From the NCBI GenBank assembly GCA_021399445.1, contig JAJTUQ010000007.1, forward strand, positions 1,361,376 to 1,425,375: 64,000 nucleotides of DNA, in the 5' to 3' direction. This DNA comes from Xylogone sp. PMI_703 (lineage: Eukaryota; Ascomycota; Leotiomycetes). A program made the position numbers and the translations under genes. Under the pieces are notes generated by a model that was given only the letters and a program-made list of their open reading frames with translations, had not been told where the DNA came from and made no database searches. Of this stretch, positions 1 to 12,286 are shown piece by piece (within the stretch, counting starts at the first letter, position 1; each line of letters begins with the position of its first letter).

Positions 1-56
1 ATATTATAATTTCTTTTCACAAAGGAAAACTTCCTTGAGTGAAAGGTTATCAGTCT

Positions 57-374
57 TCATTTTCTGTTAAAGTATAACTGACTTAAAGTTGTTCTTAAAA
101 CTTTGTTTGATATGTTTACTTTGACCTTGGTTAACAGTTTTGCTTGAAAGATTATTAAGATTATTCTTTTGTTAAACTGGTCTTTAAGTTTCTGCCATAC
201 CTTTTGTTCTTTGTTTCCAAACTTAAATTCTTGATTTTTCTTGGTCAAGTTATTTAATAGTATAATGATATCCGAGAACTTATAGATATACTTCTGGTAG
301 AAATTGTATATTCCTTTGAAGGCCTGAACATCTTTGACATTCTTTGGATCAGGCCATTCTTTTATGTTAATCAT
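57..374 (-). pseudogene. Retrotransposon RT / RNase H hinge fragment
   Basis: An open stretch of 105 codons contains the gypsy hinge pattern between reverse transcriptase and RNase H: EWPDPKNVKDVQAFKG, then YNFYQKYI, LTKKNQEF and a C-terminal ALSQ-like segment read as TLSQLYFN. In intact chromoviruses this segment follows the RT palm and leads into RNase H. It belongs to the minus-strand copy 1 element and matches the corresponding part of the complete copy near 38240-38560. It is a surviving open window in a RIP-mutated polyprotein, not an independent gene. Confidence 0.88.
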
Positions 375-3319
375 TTTCTGTAAGTCTATTCAAAAGTCTT
401 CTCCTGAAATTATATGTCCCAGGAATTTTATCTCTGTCTGATGGAATGTACATTTTCAAGGTTGACATTATATGTCATTGTTCAATAAGATTTGTAAAAT
501 TTTTCTTATATGTTCTTAATGTTCTTTTAGTATTTTAGAGTAAATTAATAAGTCATTAATATAAATTATGACAAATATGTCTAAGTATAATATGAGTATA
601 TAATTTATTATTCTTTGGAATATTATAAGTAAATTAGTGAATTTTATTAACAAGACTAAGTATTCGAATAGTCTATAATGTGTACTGAATACTGTCTTTT
701 ATTCATTATTTTTTATAATCTTAATTAAGTGGAATTTTGTCCAAAAGTCTAACTTCGTGAAATATTTAATGTCTGTTAATTTTTTTTGTAAGTCCAAAAT
801 AAGTAATATTAGGTATTGATCTTTGATAGTGATATTGTTTAATTTTCGGTAGTTTATAACCATTCTTTATTTTTTTAGTCCTTTTTTTGGGACATATATT
901 ACTAGTGTTTTATATAATATTTCTGAAAGTTTAATATATTTTTTTGTTAACAACTGATCTAGTTCTTCTCGTAAGACTTGTTGTTATTCTTTGTTCATTG
1001 TGTATAATCAGTAATATAATGGGTAAGTTCTTTCCTTCAAGTATATATAATAGTCTTAAGGTTTCTACAATAATAATGTTTTTGTATCTAGTGGTTCTTC
1101 GAACAGTTTCTGGTATTTTTGATATTCTATAAGTAATGTTAATATTGTTTTTGTGTTATTTACTTATGTTGACGAGTTGGTTAATCATAAACTTTTTGTT
1201 TTACCGAATCTTATTATTTGGCCTGTTTCTCAATTTATTTATAGGTTATGATTCTTGAACTATGGCATCTTTATGATTACTTTATATTTGCTTAGATATA
1301 ATACGTCAAATATGATTTCTATCTTTTCTCTGGATATTTCTATCATTAATGGCTTGGTCTCTACTTTTACTTGAGAAGAGGTACTTGATTTGTTTACTAT
1401 TTTAATAAGGTAATTCCTTCTTTTTACTTTGGTATTTAGTCTTAATTAAGTGATTACTTCAGGTATAATAAAGTTAATCGTATTATTATTATTAAATATT
1501 ACTGTTAGGTCTTATCCTTTTAATTTGATGAACATTGTCAAAAGAGAATTTCCAAAAATTATGTTAATTTCAGTACATTCTTCTTTGTTATTGTTTTTAT
1601 GTTAAGGGTTAATTATTTCATTGAACTTATATTGTCTTCTTATTTTATAACTTTAGTATAATATATATAATTTATAATAAAACTTCTTATTGTTAAATAT
1701 GACTTTAGTCTATATAGTCTTATGTTTTATTTTTATCTATATTGTTCATATATCAAGAAAGTTCTTCCACGTTAGTGATGTCATTGTTAGTAATATAATA
1801 ATATACAATACTTTTGTCTGTAATAAGTTTAAGCTTAATAATAATAAGACTTGAATATGACTTTTATGATTATTCTGAAGTCTGTAATCTTATTCTCAGT
1901 TAAATATGATTCTATCTATTCTTATTGGTGTTCCATTATAAACTATATTCTGCGTTAATTTTCTTAGTCTTCCTTGATTTCTATAAACATTACCTTTTCG
2001 CCTGCCTCAGGGACTCCTGTATGCTCAGGGTTTCTTTTCAGCCTATATGACTCTTTTCATTGATGCTGATTCTGGCTGTTTACCTTTCGTGGTTTGGCTA
2101 AGACCTGGCTTTATTAATTCTTCTGTCGTTCTGAACCAGTTCTTTATTTCTTTTGGTGAATGTTATATGATATCTTTCAATGCCCTTATCAGTGTTTTAT
2201 GTCTGAAACCTTTCTCGGTAAGTTTTGAGACTAGATTTTTCTTCTTGACTAAGTCTTCTTTAACCTGGGCTTTAAAGAATATTTTTTTGAAGTTTAATAT
2301 ATTAGAGAGCTAAGGTTTAGTTTTTTTTGTTAAAGTATTGTTGTACGCCTCTATATCATTACCTTCCTGTTCTTCTTCTAAGTCATCTTTTGTGTACACA
2401 GGATACTTGTACAAGATTTGGCTGACCGACAAGTCTTTGTCATCCTCTGGCCAAGCTTCTGAGCTAAAGTGGGACATTTCTTTTATCTCTCTCATTACCT
2501 GCCATTCTACTTTGGCCTCTGCTTTTGTGAATATCTCTTTTTCTTCCAGGATAATTATCATATTGACTTCCATGAACGCCACTTCCTTACCTTTTCCTTT
2601 ATATTTAGACTTTTGCTTTGTCTCTTCTGCATTATTAACCTATTTACCCTTGAGCTTACTGACCTTGCTGTACTCGTGAACTATATGCCTAGGTAAATAG
2701 TATTTGAAACACAAATTCTTTTCTTTATATTTCTTCTTCTGTTTTAATGTCAAATTATACTTTTTTCTTTTTTTGGGGTCTTTCTTGGAGGTTATATTTG
2801 CTTTTTAGTCTATGACATTGAGGTTTTTCTTAGATCTTTTCCCTTTTCTTTCGGAATCTCGTTTCTTGTTATTCTAGCTTATTGTTTTACTCTTTTTTAT
2901 TTAGTGCTTTTCTTATTAATAATTATCTATTTTAGTGACTTTTTTATGAGTTCTTTTAGACTTCCTGGGGCTAGTCTTAGCTGAGTTATTTTGTTTATTA
3001 TTATATTTTAAGGTTTTTTTTATAATAATATATCAGGACTTCATTGTCCTAGTCTGCTTGAAAGGTTAATATACAGAACTTTGTATTATGATTTTGTACT
3101 GATCTTATTTACTTAAACTTATTTAACTGTCTGGAAATTTCTTACTTCTTATTTGTATTATCGAATAATTAATTTATTTTGTCCTAGAAATTACTCAGAC
3201 TTCCAAATAGATTAGTCGTTTTTTGTTATTTGTCTTTTTTCTTTTTGATGATATTATAGAAATTCTTTATGTATAACAACAGAAGTTTGAATATGTTTTT
3301 TTTCTAAGTATATAATGAC

Positions 3320-3577
3320 TTAGAATACATAGTCCTGTTTATTCCTGAAAATGATTTCGTTGAATTTCAAGAATAAGTAAACTTGTATTTTGAAGATTCT
3401 ATACTTAGATCTGTTTTCGTTGAATTTGGCTAATGTTGTTACTTTAGGTGGTTTGGGTGATAAGATGATTCGTGGGAATTCTCGTTTTTCATCGTTATTA
3501 TTGTCTGATGGAAGTAAGTTTGGCACTGATACAAGGCCTGGTATAGGGTCTGGTACTGTATGCTTTATCCCTGACAT
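3320..3577 (-). pseudogene. Gag N-terminal fragment, family I copy 1
   Basis: The 85-codon open frame begins MSGIKHTVPDP and runs through PSDNNNDEKREFPRIIL to NRSKYRIFKIQVYL. It is recognisably the same protein as the gag start of the complete family I element (35047 onward). It lies about 70 bases inside the 5' LTR, where gag should begin. Downstream the frame is interrupted. The Pro- and Asp/Asn-rich N-terminus has no domain I recognise; the assignment to gag rests on position and on the zinc knuckle further downstream. Confidence 0.75.
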
Positions 3578-3648
3578 AGGGTCTGTTTGCTGACTTGTTA
3601 TGGCGTTTAGGGCACTCGATCTTAATCTTTTTAAGATAATGCTTAAAG

Positions 3649-4018
3649 TGTTACAAACTTAAGTTTTTACTTAAGTCTTATAAAATGTACAAGTATATAC
3701 TAGATCGTAAAGGGGTTGGTAAAAGCTCGGGGATCAGTGTAAGATAATATATGATTATAACTATAATTATATAAATAATAATCTATATTATAAGTTGAGC
3801 ATAAGGCTCTTATCCTAAGAACTATCTGAGTTTATATACTGTATAAAATACTGTTAAATCTTTTGGACCCCTAGGTCCTCCAGGTCCTTGGACCCCTTGG
3901 ACCCCCCAGGTCTTCTGGGTCCATCATATGATCCCTTTGTCACGGACCATGTCAGGTTCTCTGTGTAGCCTTGCTACCGAGCCTCAGGCCTGGCATTGTC
4001 CGTGTGCGTTTTATGACA
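3649..4018 (-). repeat. 5' LTR of family I copy 1
   Basis: This 370 bp LTR begins TGTTA and ends TGACA as read on the plus strand (TG..CA ends on both strands). It matches the 351 bp LTRs at 34625-34975 and 41055-41405 and the 371 bp LTR at 61541-61911. It is the least mutated family I LTR here. It contains a cluster of GGACC/GGTCC words at 3865-3935 and a TATA-like run, consistent with a U3 promoter. Confidence 0.9.
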
Positions 4019-4645
4019 AAAATATAATACTAAGAGTTTAAATTGTTAAAATAATAAATAGTTATAAAGTAAAAATGAAAGTGAAGATAAAAGTCAAAGA
4101 AAAATATAAGTATTATTTACTTTAAAAAATATTTAATATGACTAAATATTAAGCTTTTATTATTAGATGAATTTTCGAGAAGTTTATAATTTTTTTAAGA
4201 ATAGATTATTACTTTTTCTTTATTTAATCTTTATAAGGCTTTTATTTATTCATTATTCCTGACTTAGAACTTAGTAATTATAATCCTTTTTAGTTATTAC
4301 TATAAATATTTAGTTTTTTTTACTTAAGTGATTAATATGTTATAAAATAAGTAAATAAGAATTAAATCGTTTAAAGGTTACTAATAACTTTTGAATATTT
4401 CTTAAATAATTATAAAAGTACATTAAAGTAATCTTTATGTCCTTATGTTATTCTTCTATAATTCTTAATTATATATGTTATATATTATTCTTTTTAGACG
4501 TTTTTATTATTTAAGTTTTTAATATACTAAAAAAGTAGTATATATACAGAGAAAAGTATTAAATAATAATTAGATCTGTTAATAACATTAAATCAGTTTT
4601 GAATAATCTCCGAATTGGTTATTGATTATTCTTTAAGTATAATGT
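4019..4645. other. AT-rich spacer, no recognisable content
   Basis: This interval between two retrotransposons is almost entirely A/T with frequent stops in all frames. I see no coding remnant, LTR end or structured repeat. It is probably older RIP-degraded repeat DNA. Confidence 0.5.
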
Positions 4646-5162
4646 TATAACATTTTTACTAAAGTCTAGGTTATTTATTACTTAAATGATAAATGAAGGT
4701 AAAAGGCAAGAGAATAACCTTATAATATCTAAGTTTGTTATTATAAAATATAAATATACTGTAAATCAATTGAGTTAAGTATAAAGTTCCTATTTACTAT
4801 AAAATTATTTATTTATATAATAAGTATGTTATCTGTTAAACCCTTGGACCCTTAAGATCCCAAGGTCTTTCCCATGGATCCTTAGACTCTCAAAGTCCTA
4901 AAGTCTATTATATAACCTAACTACTTAAAAGATTTTTGTTACCCAGAATTTAACAACAGAATTCTGATAATAGAATTCTACTAGTATTTTCTTACTAATC
5001 TTATTTAATCAGTCTATTCCTTCCAGTAAAGTACTACTAATTATGACCACTCTTATTAATATCTTTATTATTGTCTTTTGTTTTACTGTTATAAAGTTCA
5101 TGTCAATTTATACTAATATAATTTTATTAATAGTTTTCGGCTATTAACCTTGGGTTATAATA
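4646..5162 (-). repeat. 3' LTR of family II copy A
   Basis: This LTR of about 517 bp starts TATAAC (TGTAAC before RIP) and ends GTTATAATA. It aligns with the 544 bp LTR of copy C at 54719-55262 read in reverse. It contains the family's GGATCC/GGACC word cluster (4845-4905). Sequence 3' of it passes almost directly into the end of the antisense gene, so internal sequence next to the LTR has been deleted. Confidence 0.75.
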
Positions 5163-6421
5163 ATGTTAATGTTCTGTTTAATAAAATCTAATTAGCTTTA
5201 TTTATTCGTACATCTTCAGAAACTTATTAAAATTAATAAAATACTTTTCTAATTCTTAAGTATTTAATTATCTATACTTTTCTTATTCTTTCTATTTAAC
5301 TAAATATTATTTTTTGTTTTTTATTAACTTATTATTTAAGATTTCCTTAACTTCTTATTTTATATTTAAGTCTTATTCTAATTCTAAGTCTAGAATTAAT
5401 AATAATCTTAATAATAATTTTTTTAGTATAATTATATAAAATACTAAATATATTTATATAATATTAAAGAATTCTAGTTTATATATTAGATTTCTTAATT
5501 TCTTTTTGATTTTGTATAAATTAATCTTTTTCTAGTCTAATTTATCGTTTGATCTTATTATTTTAATAAATTTATAAATAATATAAACTTTATCTCCTTC
5601 TTTAAGTTCAGGTTTTATATTATATTTTTGATTATAATATTTTTATACGTTTTTACATAAACTTAATATTATACTTCAAACGATTATAAATTTTTTTTAT
5701 TTATTTATTTATTATTCAACTATTTTAGAAATATTTTTTATTTTTGCTTTTATAAAGTAAATATAAGTTTTATAATTATAATTTACAAAAAAAGGTATAA
5801 CCTTAATAGTTTTGCTTTTTATGTTATTATATACTAATTATATTATTAAATAAAAGGTTTTTTCAGTTTAATTATTAACAAATCAGACAAAGATTATTAT
5901 AACTTAATTTTTATTATAATAAACAGATTTACAAAGTATTTTATTATGTTATTATAAGAAGAAACGTAAATAGTAAAGAATTTGGCAAAAATTATTATTT
6001 TTAGAGTTATAATAAATTATAATATTTTAACAGAAATAATATTAGATAAAGATAAGCTCTTTATATTAAAATTCTAGGAAATAATCTATAAGAAATTAAG
6101 TATTAAAAGGAAAATCGTTATAAAGAGATAAGCTTAAATAAATAGTTAAACTAAACGAGTTAACTAGATTATAAAAGTTTATTTTTGTTATTATATAGAT
6201 TATAAAGGATAATCTTATGATAAAGTCTTATAAAATAAAAGTCTAAGATTTCTTAAATATCTAAAAAAGTATTAACTGTTTTATAGACTTTTTTCTTGAA
6301 ATTTTAGTTTTATGACAAATATTATAATTATTAACAACTTTAGTAACTTTTTACTAAAGTTTAAAGATAAAGAATTCTCGTTATAACCTATTTTTAGTTT
6401 TAATAATTCTTTGATGATTAT

Positions 6422-6618
6422 TGTGGTAGGGAAAACATTATACGGCACGTGCGGCGTATCATGTGACCTGTACGTAGTATATAGAGCACGGTTCTTACAA
6501 CCGTACAACAATCAACCACCTTCACTCCTATTCTACCAGACCTTGCCTTCTGATTGGTCAGTTGTATTGTATTACTATATATACTACCCCAACACCTCTT
6601 AGCACCTCTCTCTTCCAC
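6422..6618. mobile_element. Short TG..CA insertion (solo-LTR / TRIM-like), not RIP-mutated
   Basis: A block of near-normal base composition interrupts the AT-saturated integrase region of copy A. Comparison with copy B (about 48547-48575) shows a precise insertion: the target ATTAT occurs on both sides (6417-6421 and 6619-6623). The insert starts TGTGG and ends CCAC; with a 4-bp duplication (TTAT) it would end CCACA and have TGTGG/CCACA inverted ends. It contains CACGTG (6446-6451), an inverted CCAAT box (6553-6557) and a TATA-like TATATATAC near 6576. This looks like LTR promoter sequence. It encodes no protein. Confidence 0.7.
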
Positions 6619-9600
6619 ATTATATATAAATAATTTGTATTATTCTTTCATAAACTCTTAGATAATTATTAATAAAATAAATATTCTCTTATTTTACAGT
6701 TAAATGTCTAAAAATTCTTGATCTTTGAGTTAATTAACTTCAAGATTTTTAACGATTTTCATTTCTTTTATAATAATTAATTTAATCCTTTTTAACTAAT
6801 CTTCGTTTATTATTTATATAATTACTAATACTTATGTATAATTAAAGTATAAAATATTATTTTCTTTCTTGAACATAATAAGTTCTTGTCTCAAACTTCT
6901 TTCTATATAATTCAGTTATTTATTAAAAGTATTAACTTTAGTATTCTCTGTTCCTTGAATATAATAAATCTTAAAATTATATTATACTAATGTTTTATAC
7001 TAATATACTTATCTCTTGTTAAAATCTTTAATAATTATAAAAATTATTAAATTTTTGTAGTTTAACAATATTTTGAACTAATATTTAATATTATACAAAT
7101 AAACCTTTTAGTACTTATAATACTTTATAATGGTTAAGAATTTTTTATTATAAATATTGTAATTTAGTTTTACTAAAATAAATTTCCGGGAATAAAAGAT
7201 TATTAGTCTTTATTAACCTTTGTTATTTTTTTATAACAAAACCCTCCTTAATACTTTATCTAAGACATTTATTTCTAATAAATATAATTTCTCGGGATTA
7301 ACATAAATTAATATTTTGTTTTTATTATATTAATTCTTAACTTTTTAAAAAAATTATTTCTTATCTTAAACAAAAAATATATCTTTTTTCATTAATTTTG
7401 TTAATAAGTTAACTTTTGCTGAATAATTTATTATATAATACTTATAATAATTTATAAATCTGTTAAATTATTAAACTTCTTTGATTATCTTAAGTATAAA
7501 TTAATCTTTAATAACCTTAACTTTCTCTGAGTTTATTCAGAATTTTATATCCGAAATTATTTTATTTAGAAATTTTATTTTTATTATATTAAACTAATAC
7601 TTGATTAATTTATACTTTATATTATTGTTGATTAATGTCTTAAGTATAATATTAATATATTGTTTATATTCTTCTAATGTCTTAGAATAAATCAGAATAT
7701 TATCCAAATATATTATTATAAAACAATTTAGATATAGTTTTAAGATTATATTATTCATTTTTTGTATAATTATTAATATATTTATTAAACCAAAGAATAT
7801 TATTAAAAATTTATAAAGTTTATATTTTGTCTAAATAATAATTATCTAGTTATGACTTCTTTAATTCTAATTAGATTAGATCTTATAATAAAGTTTAATT
7901 TCGTGAAATATTTTACTCTGATAAATATATTTTATATTTTATTAATACGAAATAATAAATATTAATTTTTTATAATTTTGTTGTTTAAGTCTTTATAATC
8001 TTTATATAATTATTCTCTAAGATTATCTGATTTAAACATTTATATTAATAATATTCTGGCTAAAGAGTTTAACTCTTTATAAAAGCCTTTTACTGTTTAT
8101 TTATTTAATCACTTCCTTAAGATTTTATCCTTAACAAAATTTATACTATGAATAAGTCTATATAACAATATTATACTTTCCTTGAAAATAATCTTATAGT
8201 CTTATTCTTTAAGTAATAATAAAGTTATATTTTTTAGTTATAAAGTAAATAATTTATAATGATTTTAATATTCCTTAAATAAGGTGTTTAACTGACTTTA
8301 AAAGTTATTTTAAGCAATTTCGATAACATAAATATTTTATATTAATTACTTTTTCGAGATTATTTTATAATAATATTTAAATATTAATTTTTTGATTTTC
8401 TAATTAATGTTTAAGTTATAAAACTTTAACCAAAGTTATTCTAAAATTTATATTTTCTTTTTCTAAGAAAAAAACTTTAAATTAAATTTTTTCTTAATGA
8501 TTTTTAATTTTTATTATTAATAAGTAAGTTTTAACAAATACTCTTTCTTTCACGAAAAATCTGTATATTATTCAGAGATATCTACTAAAAACCTTAGTCT
8601 GTACATTTAGTTTTTTTAATAACTTAAAACAATATAAGACTAAGTTAATTTCCCGAATTTACTAATACTTTAAAATTTCCTTTATTAAACTTAGTATTTA
8701 AGTAAATGACTTTCTCTTCTCTAGCCATAAACATATCAAAAGTGAATTTTATATTAAATTCTTTTTCTTAAGTTATTTGAAATAATATTCTTCTTGTTTT
8801 AAGTTTCTTTAAGTTAAATAAATTATTAATATACTTCTTTAAGAATATCTATTTATGATTAAATTTATAATAATAATTAATTCTATAGTTATAAAGTTTT
8901 TCTTTTTATTCTATATAAAAAAATAATTTTTAGTAAAATTCTATTTTTACTTAATAAAATTTCTCTTTATCTTTATAATATATAATTTATATATATAAAT
9001 TTAATTATAATAATTATATGTTTTTTATTAAATATAATATTAAGTTATTATAATAAAATTTACTAATAATGATTTTTTCAAAATTAATTTATATAACTTT
9101 AATTATTGTTTTAAGTTTTTATATTCTATATTAAAGAAGTTTTTCTTTCTAGATTAATACTTTTTATATAATATTCTTTTTAACTAATCTTCAAGTTTTA
9201 ATATAATCTTCATTAAATAATATAAATATATTAATTAATATTAACCTTTTTCTTATTTATAGTTAATTAGTTAAATATAAATATAATATAAAGTCTTTTT
9301 GTTTTATATAGTTAAAGAATTTAAAATTTCAGAAGATTTTCCGAAAAGAATCTTTTGCTAAAGCTTGATTTAGTTCTAACTTCTTTATAATTATATTATA
9401 TGGAGAATATACAGATAATATTTATAATTGTCTTATTAAAGAAAAGTTTTACTTAACATAATAAAAGTTTTTTTTAATTTTTTCTCGAGTTATGAGTATT
9501 TTGTTAATATTTTTACTAAGTATTAAATTAAATAAGTTAATAATATTTTAGTACTTTTTAGATAAAAAGTTATTAAAATAAATGGTTTTTAACTTATTTA

Positions 9601-10750
9601 TTGTAAAAAGAATATTCTTCTTGTTAGTTTTTCAGTATTATAGTAAAGTTCTATAGTTAGGTTTTCTATTAAGAAGAATTATAAGATTTAACTTATTAAT
9701 TAATTTCTGATATTTTTGGGTAATTTATCAGAGTTATTCTATTTTGTTATCAAAAAGTTATTTAATCTATAAGATTTATTATTTTCTGTTGAAAATATTA
9801 TAAATATAGTCTTTTTTTTTTTTTACTTTTTTTTACTTTTTTAATAATATTAAGAAATTATATATTTAGCTTATCTGTACTTAAAACAAAGTTTCTTAGA
9901 TTTTCTTTTTTTATATTTTTTAAGAATTAAAATAAAACCTTTTTTTTTCTCCTGAAGATTTTTTATCTTTTCTTTAACTATTTTGTTTTTTCTCTTAGTC
10001 CTTTGTATTTATTATATAATCAAATTTTATTAAGTCTTTATAATTATTAATATAATTTTTTCGGTTATTCTAAGATATATAAAGAATTTTTCTTTTTTTC
10101 TTTATTTTATGTTTATACTAAAAATTATTAATTTTCTCTGTTTTTCTTATTTATTTAATTAATATATTAGAACAAAATCAAATTTTAGCTAATTTATCTT
10201 TAACAGTTTTTTTTAAACTTTGATAATACTAAAATATTAATATTCTGTCTTCTTAACTTGTTATATTGTTAAATTACTTAAATTTTGTATTATAAACAAA
10301 TATAGATTTTGTTTATTTTAAGGTATATAATTATTATTTTATCTTATTTACTTTATGAAAATTTTTAAAAACTCTTTTTATTTTTTTCTTAAAACTTTTA
10401 AGTAGAACGAATAAATTAATGATATTTTGTTATTTATCTTTATAATTTTTTAAATAATTTTCGAAATTTTCTATATACAAAAAAGTTTATTATAATATTT
10501 CTTTCTTTAAGTAAATAAGTAAATATATAATTTTCTGAAGTTTATTCTAAAACTTATTAAAGTATAATCTTAGATAAAAATAAATACAAAACTTAAAAGT
10601 TTTTAACTTTTAATTTTTCTTAAGTTTAACTTTTTCTTGATGAAATTAGTTATTTCTTGAAGTCTAGCCTTAGTCTTAAGCTAATCCTAGGGACATAAGT
10701 TTAAAGCTTCTTTAGTTATAATATTTTTGAGTTTTTAAAAATATTCAAAG

Positions 10751-10930
10751 TATAACATTTTTATTAAAGTTTAGGTTATTTATTATTTAAATGATAAATG
10801 AAAGTAAAGAACAAAAGAATAACTTCATAATATCTAGGTTTATTACTATAAAATATAAGTATATTATAAATTAATTAAATTAAGTATAAAAAATTTTTTT
10901 ATTTATAAATTTTTTTATATATAATAATTA
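10751..10930 (-). repeat. 5' LTR remnant of family II copy A
   Basis: The first 140-180 bp match the start of the family II LTR (TATAACATT, then the ATGATAAATGA region). After about 10930 the similarity to the other LTRs can no longer be followed. Immediately inside, read on the minus strand, the element begins CTTTGAATAT, a decayed form of the CTTTGAGCA primer-site word seen in other copies. Confidence 0.65.
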
Positions 10931-11900
10931 TAAAAATAATACTTTTCCTTGATTAATATAATTAGTCTTAATTTCATTGATTTTTCTGATCATTATAATT
11001 AGTGTTAATCTAACTGATTAGCTTAGTTAATCTAAGTATTCGCTAAATCCCAGGAGTTCGATAACTCCTAGGATCTTATTAGTCCTAAGAATAAACTTCT
11101 TAAAAGTTATCTTATCCTAAGATCTATAAGTTCTTAGGATTATAACAGTAGCTTGACTATTATATAACCAGGATTTGAGTAATAGTTTAGTCATCTATAT
11201 ATATCCTAGTTAGTTTATAACAGATATTGTTGTTGTTTATGATTTTTTGATAAGGTATAATATTTAACTTCTTAGGTTTTATATTCACAAAATTAAGCAA
11301 AATCAATCAAATGTTACTTTTGTGAATATATTACCCAAGTAATTAAATTAATTTTTTAAGTATAATATTATTGTTATTTATAATCTTTTGATAAAAGTAT
11401 AATATTTGACTTTTTAGGTTATATATCTATAAAATTAGGCAAAATTAATCAAATGTTACTTTCGTGAATATGTTATTTAAATAATTAGACTTAAACTTTA
11501 ATAATATTATAAAGTAATTTATTAAGAGTATATAACATTAACTATAATTAATTCGTTATATTAAGTTATTTAGTTAATTTGGTATTAATAAGTAAAATAA
11601 TAAGTAATAAATAAAGAATATAAATAAATTTTTAGTTAACATTAAATTATTCTTTAATCTGTAAAAATATAAGTATATATTATTTGATTATTATAATTAT
11701 AATAAATTAAAGTTATATTATATAAAATAAACTATATACTGATTTAACTTAAGTATTAATTATTTGACTTAAAATATTATAATTTGTTTAAATATTATAT
11801 ATTATTGAGTAAATTATTATTAAGTCCTTGTTAAAAGATTATTAATAAGTATAATTTAATATATACTTTATTTAAAGTTTAAATTAACTAGATAGTTAAG
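10931..11900. other. Unassigned AT-rich region with tandem duplication
   Basis: There are no open frames of note. A palindromic stretch around 11048-11071 has the form CCAGGAGTT..AACTCCTAGG. A tandem duplication lies at 11226-11500. The region may be a decayed LTR or unrelated repeat. It ends abruptly near 11900, where base composition jumps to that of gene island 1. Confidence 0.5.
11226..11500. repeat. 141-bp direct tandem duplication with internal hairpin
   Basis: Two head-to-tail units start at 11226 and 11367, a period of 141 bp. They share long blocks such as AATCAAATGTTACTTT and differ mainly by transitions. Unit 1 contains a perfect inverted repeat, TATTCACAAAA and TTTTGTGAATA (about 11282-11328), able to form a stem. 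In unit 2 the left arm is decayed. Confidence 0.75.
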
Positions 11901-12286
11901 TATGACAGACTTACGAATAAAATGCTGTGTCTAATGTTCTCCGCATCAGCCAGAATGTGATACATCGGACATACCCAAGTAGGTTCGTCCCTTTGTAGCT
12001 CTACCAGCAATTTCCGTCTGTAGTTGAAATCAAGATTCTGCAGAAATCAAACTCTTCGTGTGCGGCAGATGCTCATCAAAAGGAATGCCGGAAGGTTAAG
12101 CTCGCCGCTAATACAATAAGTAGTTTGCAGAGGTCTTGTACGCCTCCGAGAAGCTTGGAGCGTCATATAATTTGGGTCCCAGCACGAATTTATATACTTG
12201 GTAAGCCAGTAGAAATGTTTCAGAACTCTTTCGCACGTTACATTCCTCTAACCTGCTTACTCCTTCAGCCATTACGCTAGGGTGCT

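Larger units (their letters stand above)
1..4018 (-). mobile_element. Ty3/gypsy chromovirus, family I copy 1 (5' part, RIP-mutated, cut by window edge)
   Basis: This is the 5' half of a minus-strand LTR retrotransposon whose 3' half lies outside the window. It aligns collinearly, in reverse, with the complete family I element at 34625-41405. Present are a 5' LTR (3649-4018), a gag-like start (3320-3577), a mutated zinc-knuckle region (about 2680-2760) and the RT/RNase H hinge at the far left. Frames are broken by many TAA/TAG/TGA codons of the C-to-T type expected from RIP, so it is a dead copy. The five bases after the LTR (4019-4023) are AAAAA, a candidate target-site duplication whose partner is outside the window. 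Confidence 0.9.
4646..10930 (-). mobile_element. Ty3/gypsy chromovirus, family II copy A (heavily RIP-mutated)
   Basis: This minus-strand element is collinear with the complete family II element at 46052-53363. The LTR start word TATAACATT appears at 4646 and again at 10751. In between are the chromodomain/integrase C-terminus (about 5225-5650), integrase, RT (about 7650-8060) and gag region, all riddled with stops. Its 3' LTR is 4646-5162. The right LTR is recognisable only to about 10930. Compared with the complete copy it lacks the first part of the antisense gene next to the 3' LTR, has about 335 bp of the integrase inverted (about 5873-6208), and carries a short foreign insertion at 6422-6618. 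Confidence 0.85.

Noticed and set aside
2047..2696. Plus-strand frames of 75-113 codons
   Set aside because: Opposite strand of the gag/protease region of family I copy 1; the minus-strand frame aligns with copy 2.
1..11900. Mitochondrial DNA insertion as explanation for the AT-rich sequence
   Set aside because: Retrotransposon domains and LTRs in order, with transition-type decay, explain the composition; no mitochondrial genes or rRNA seen.
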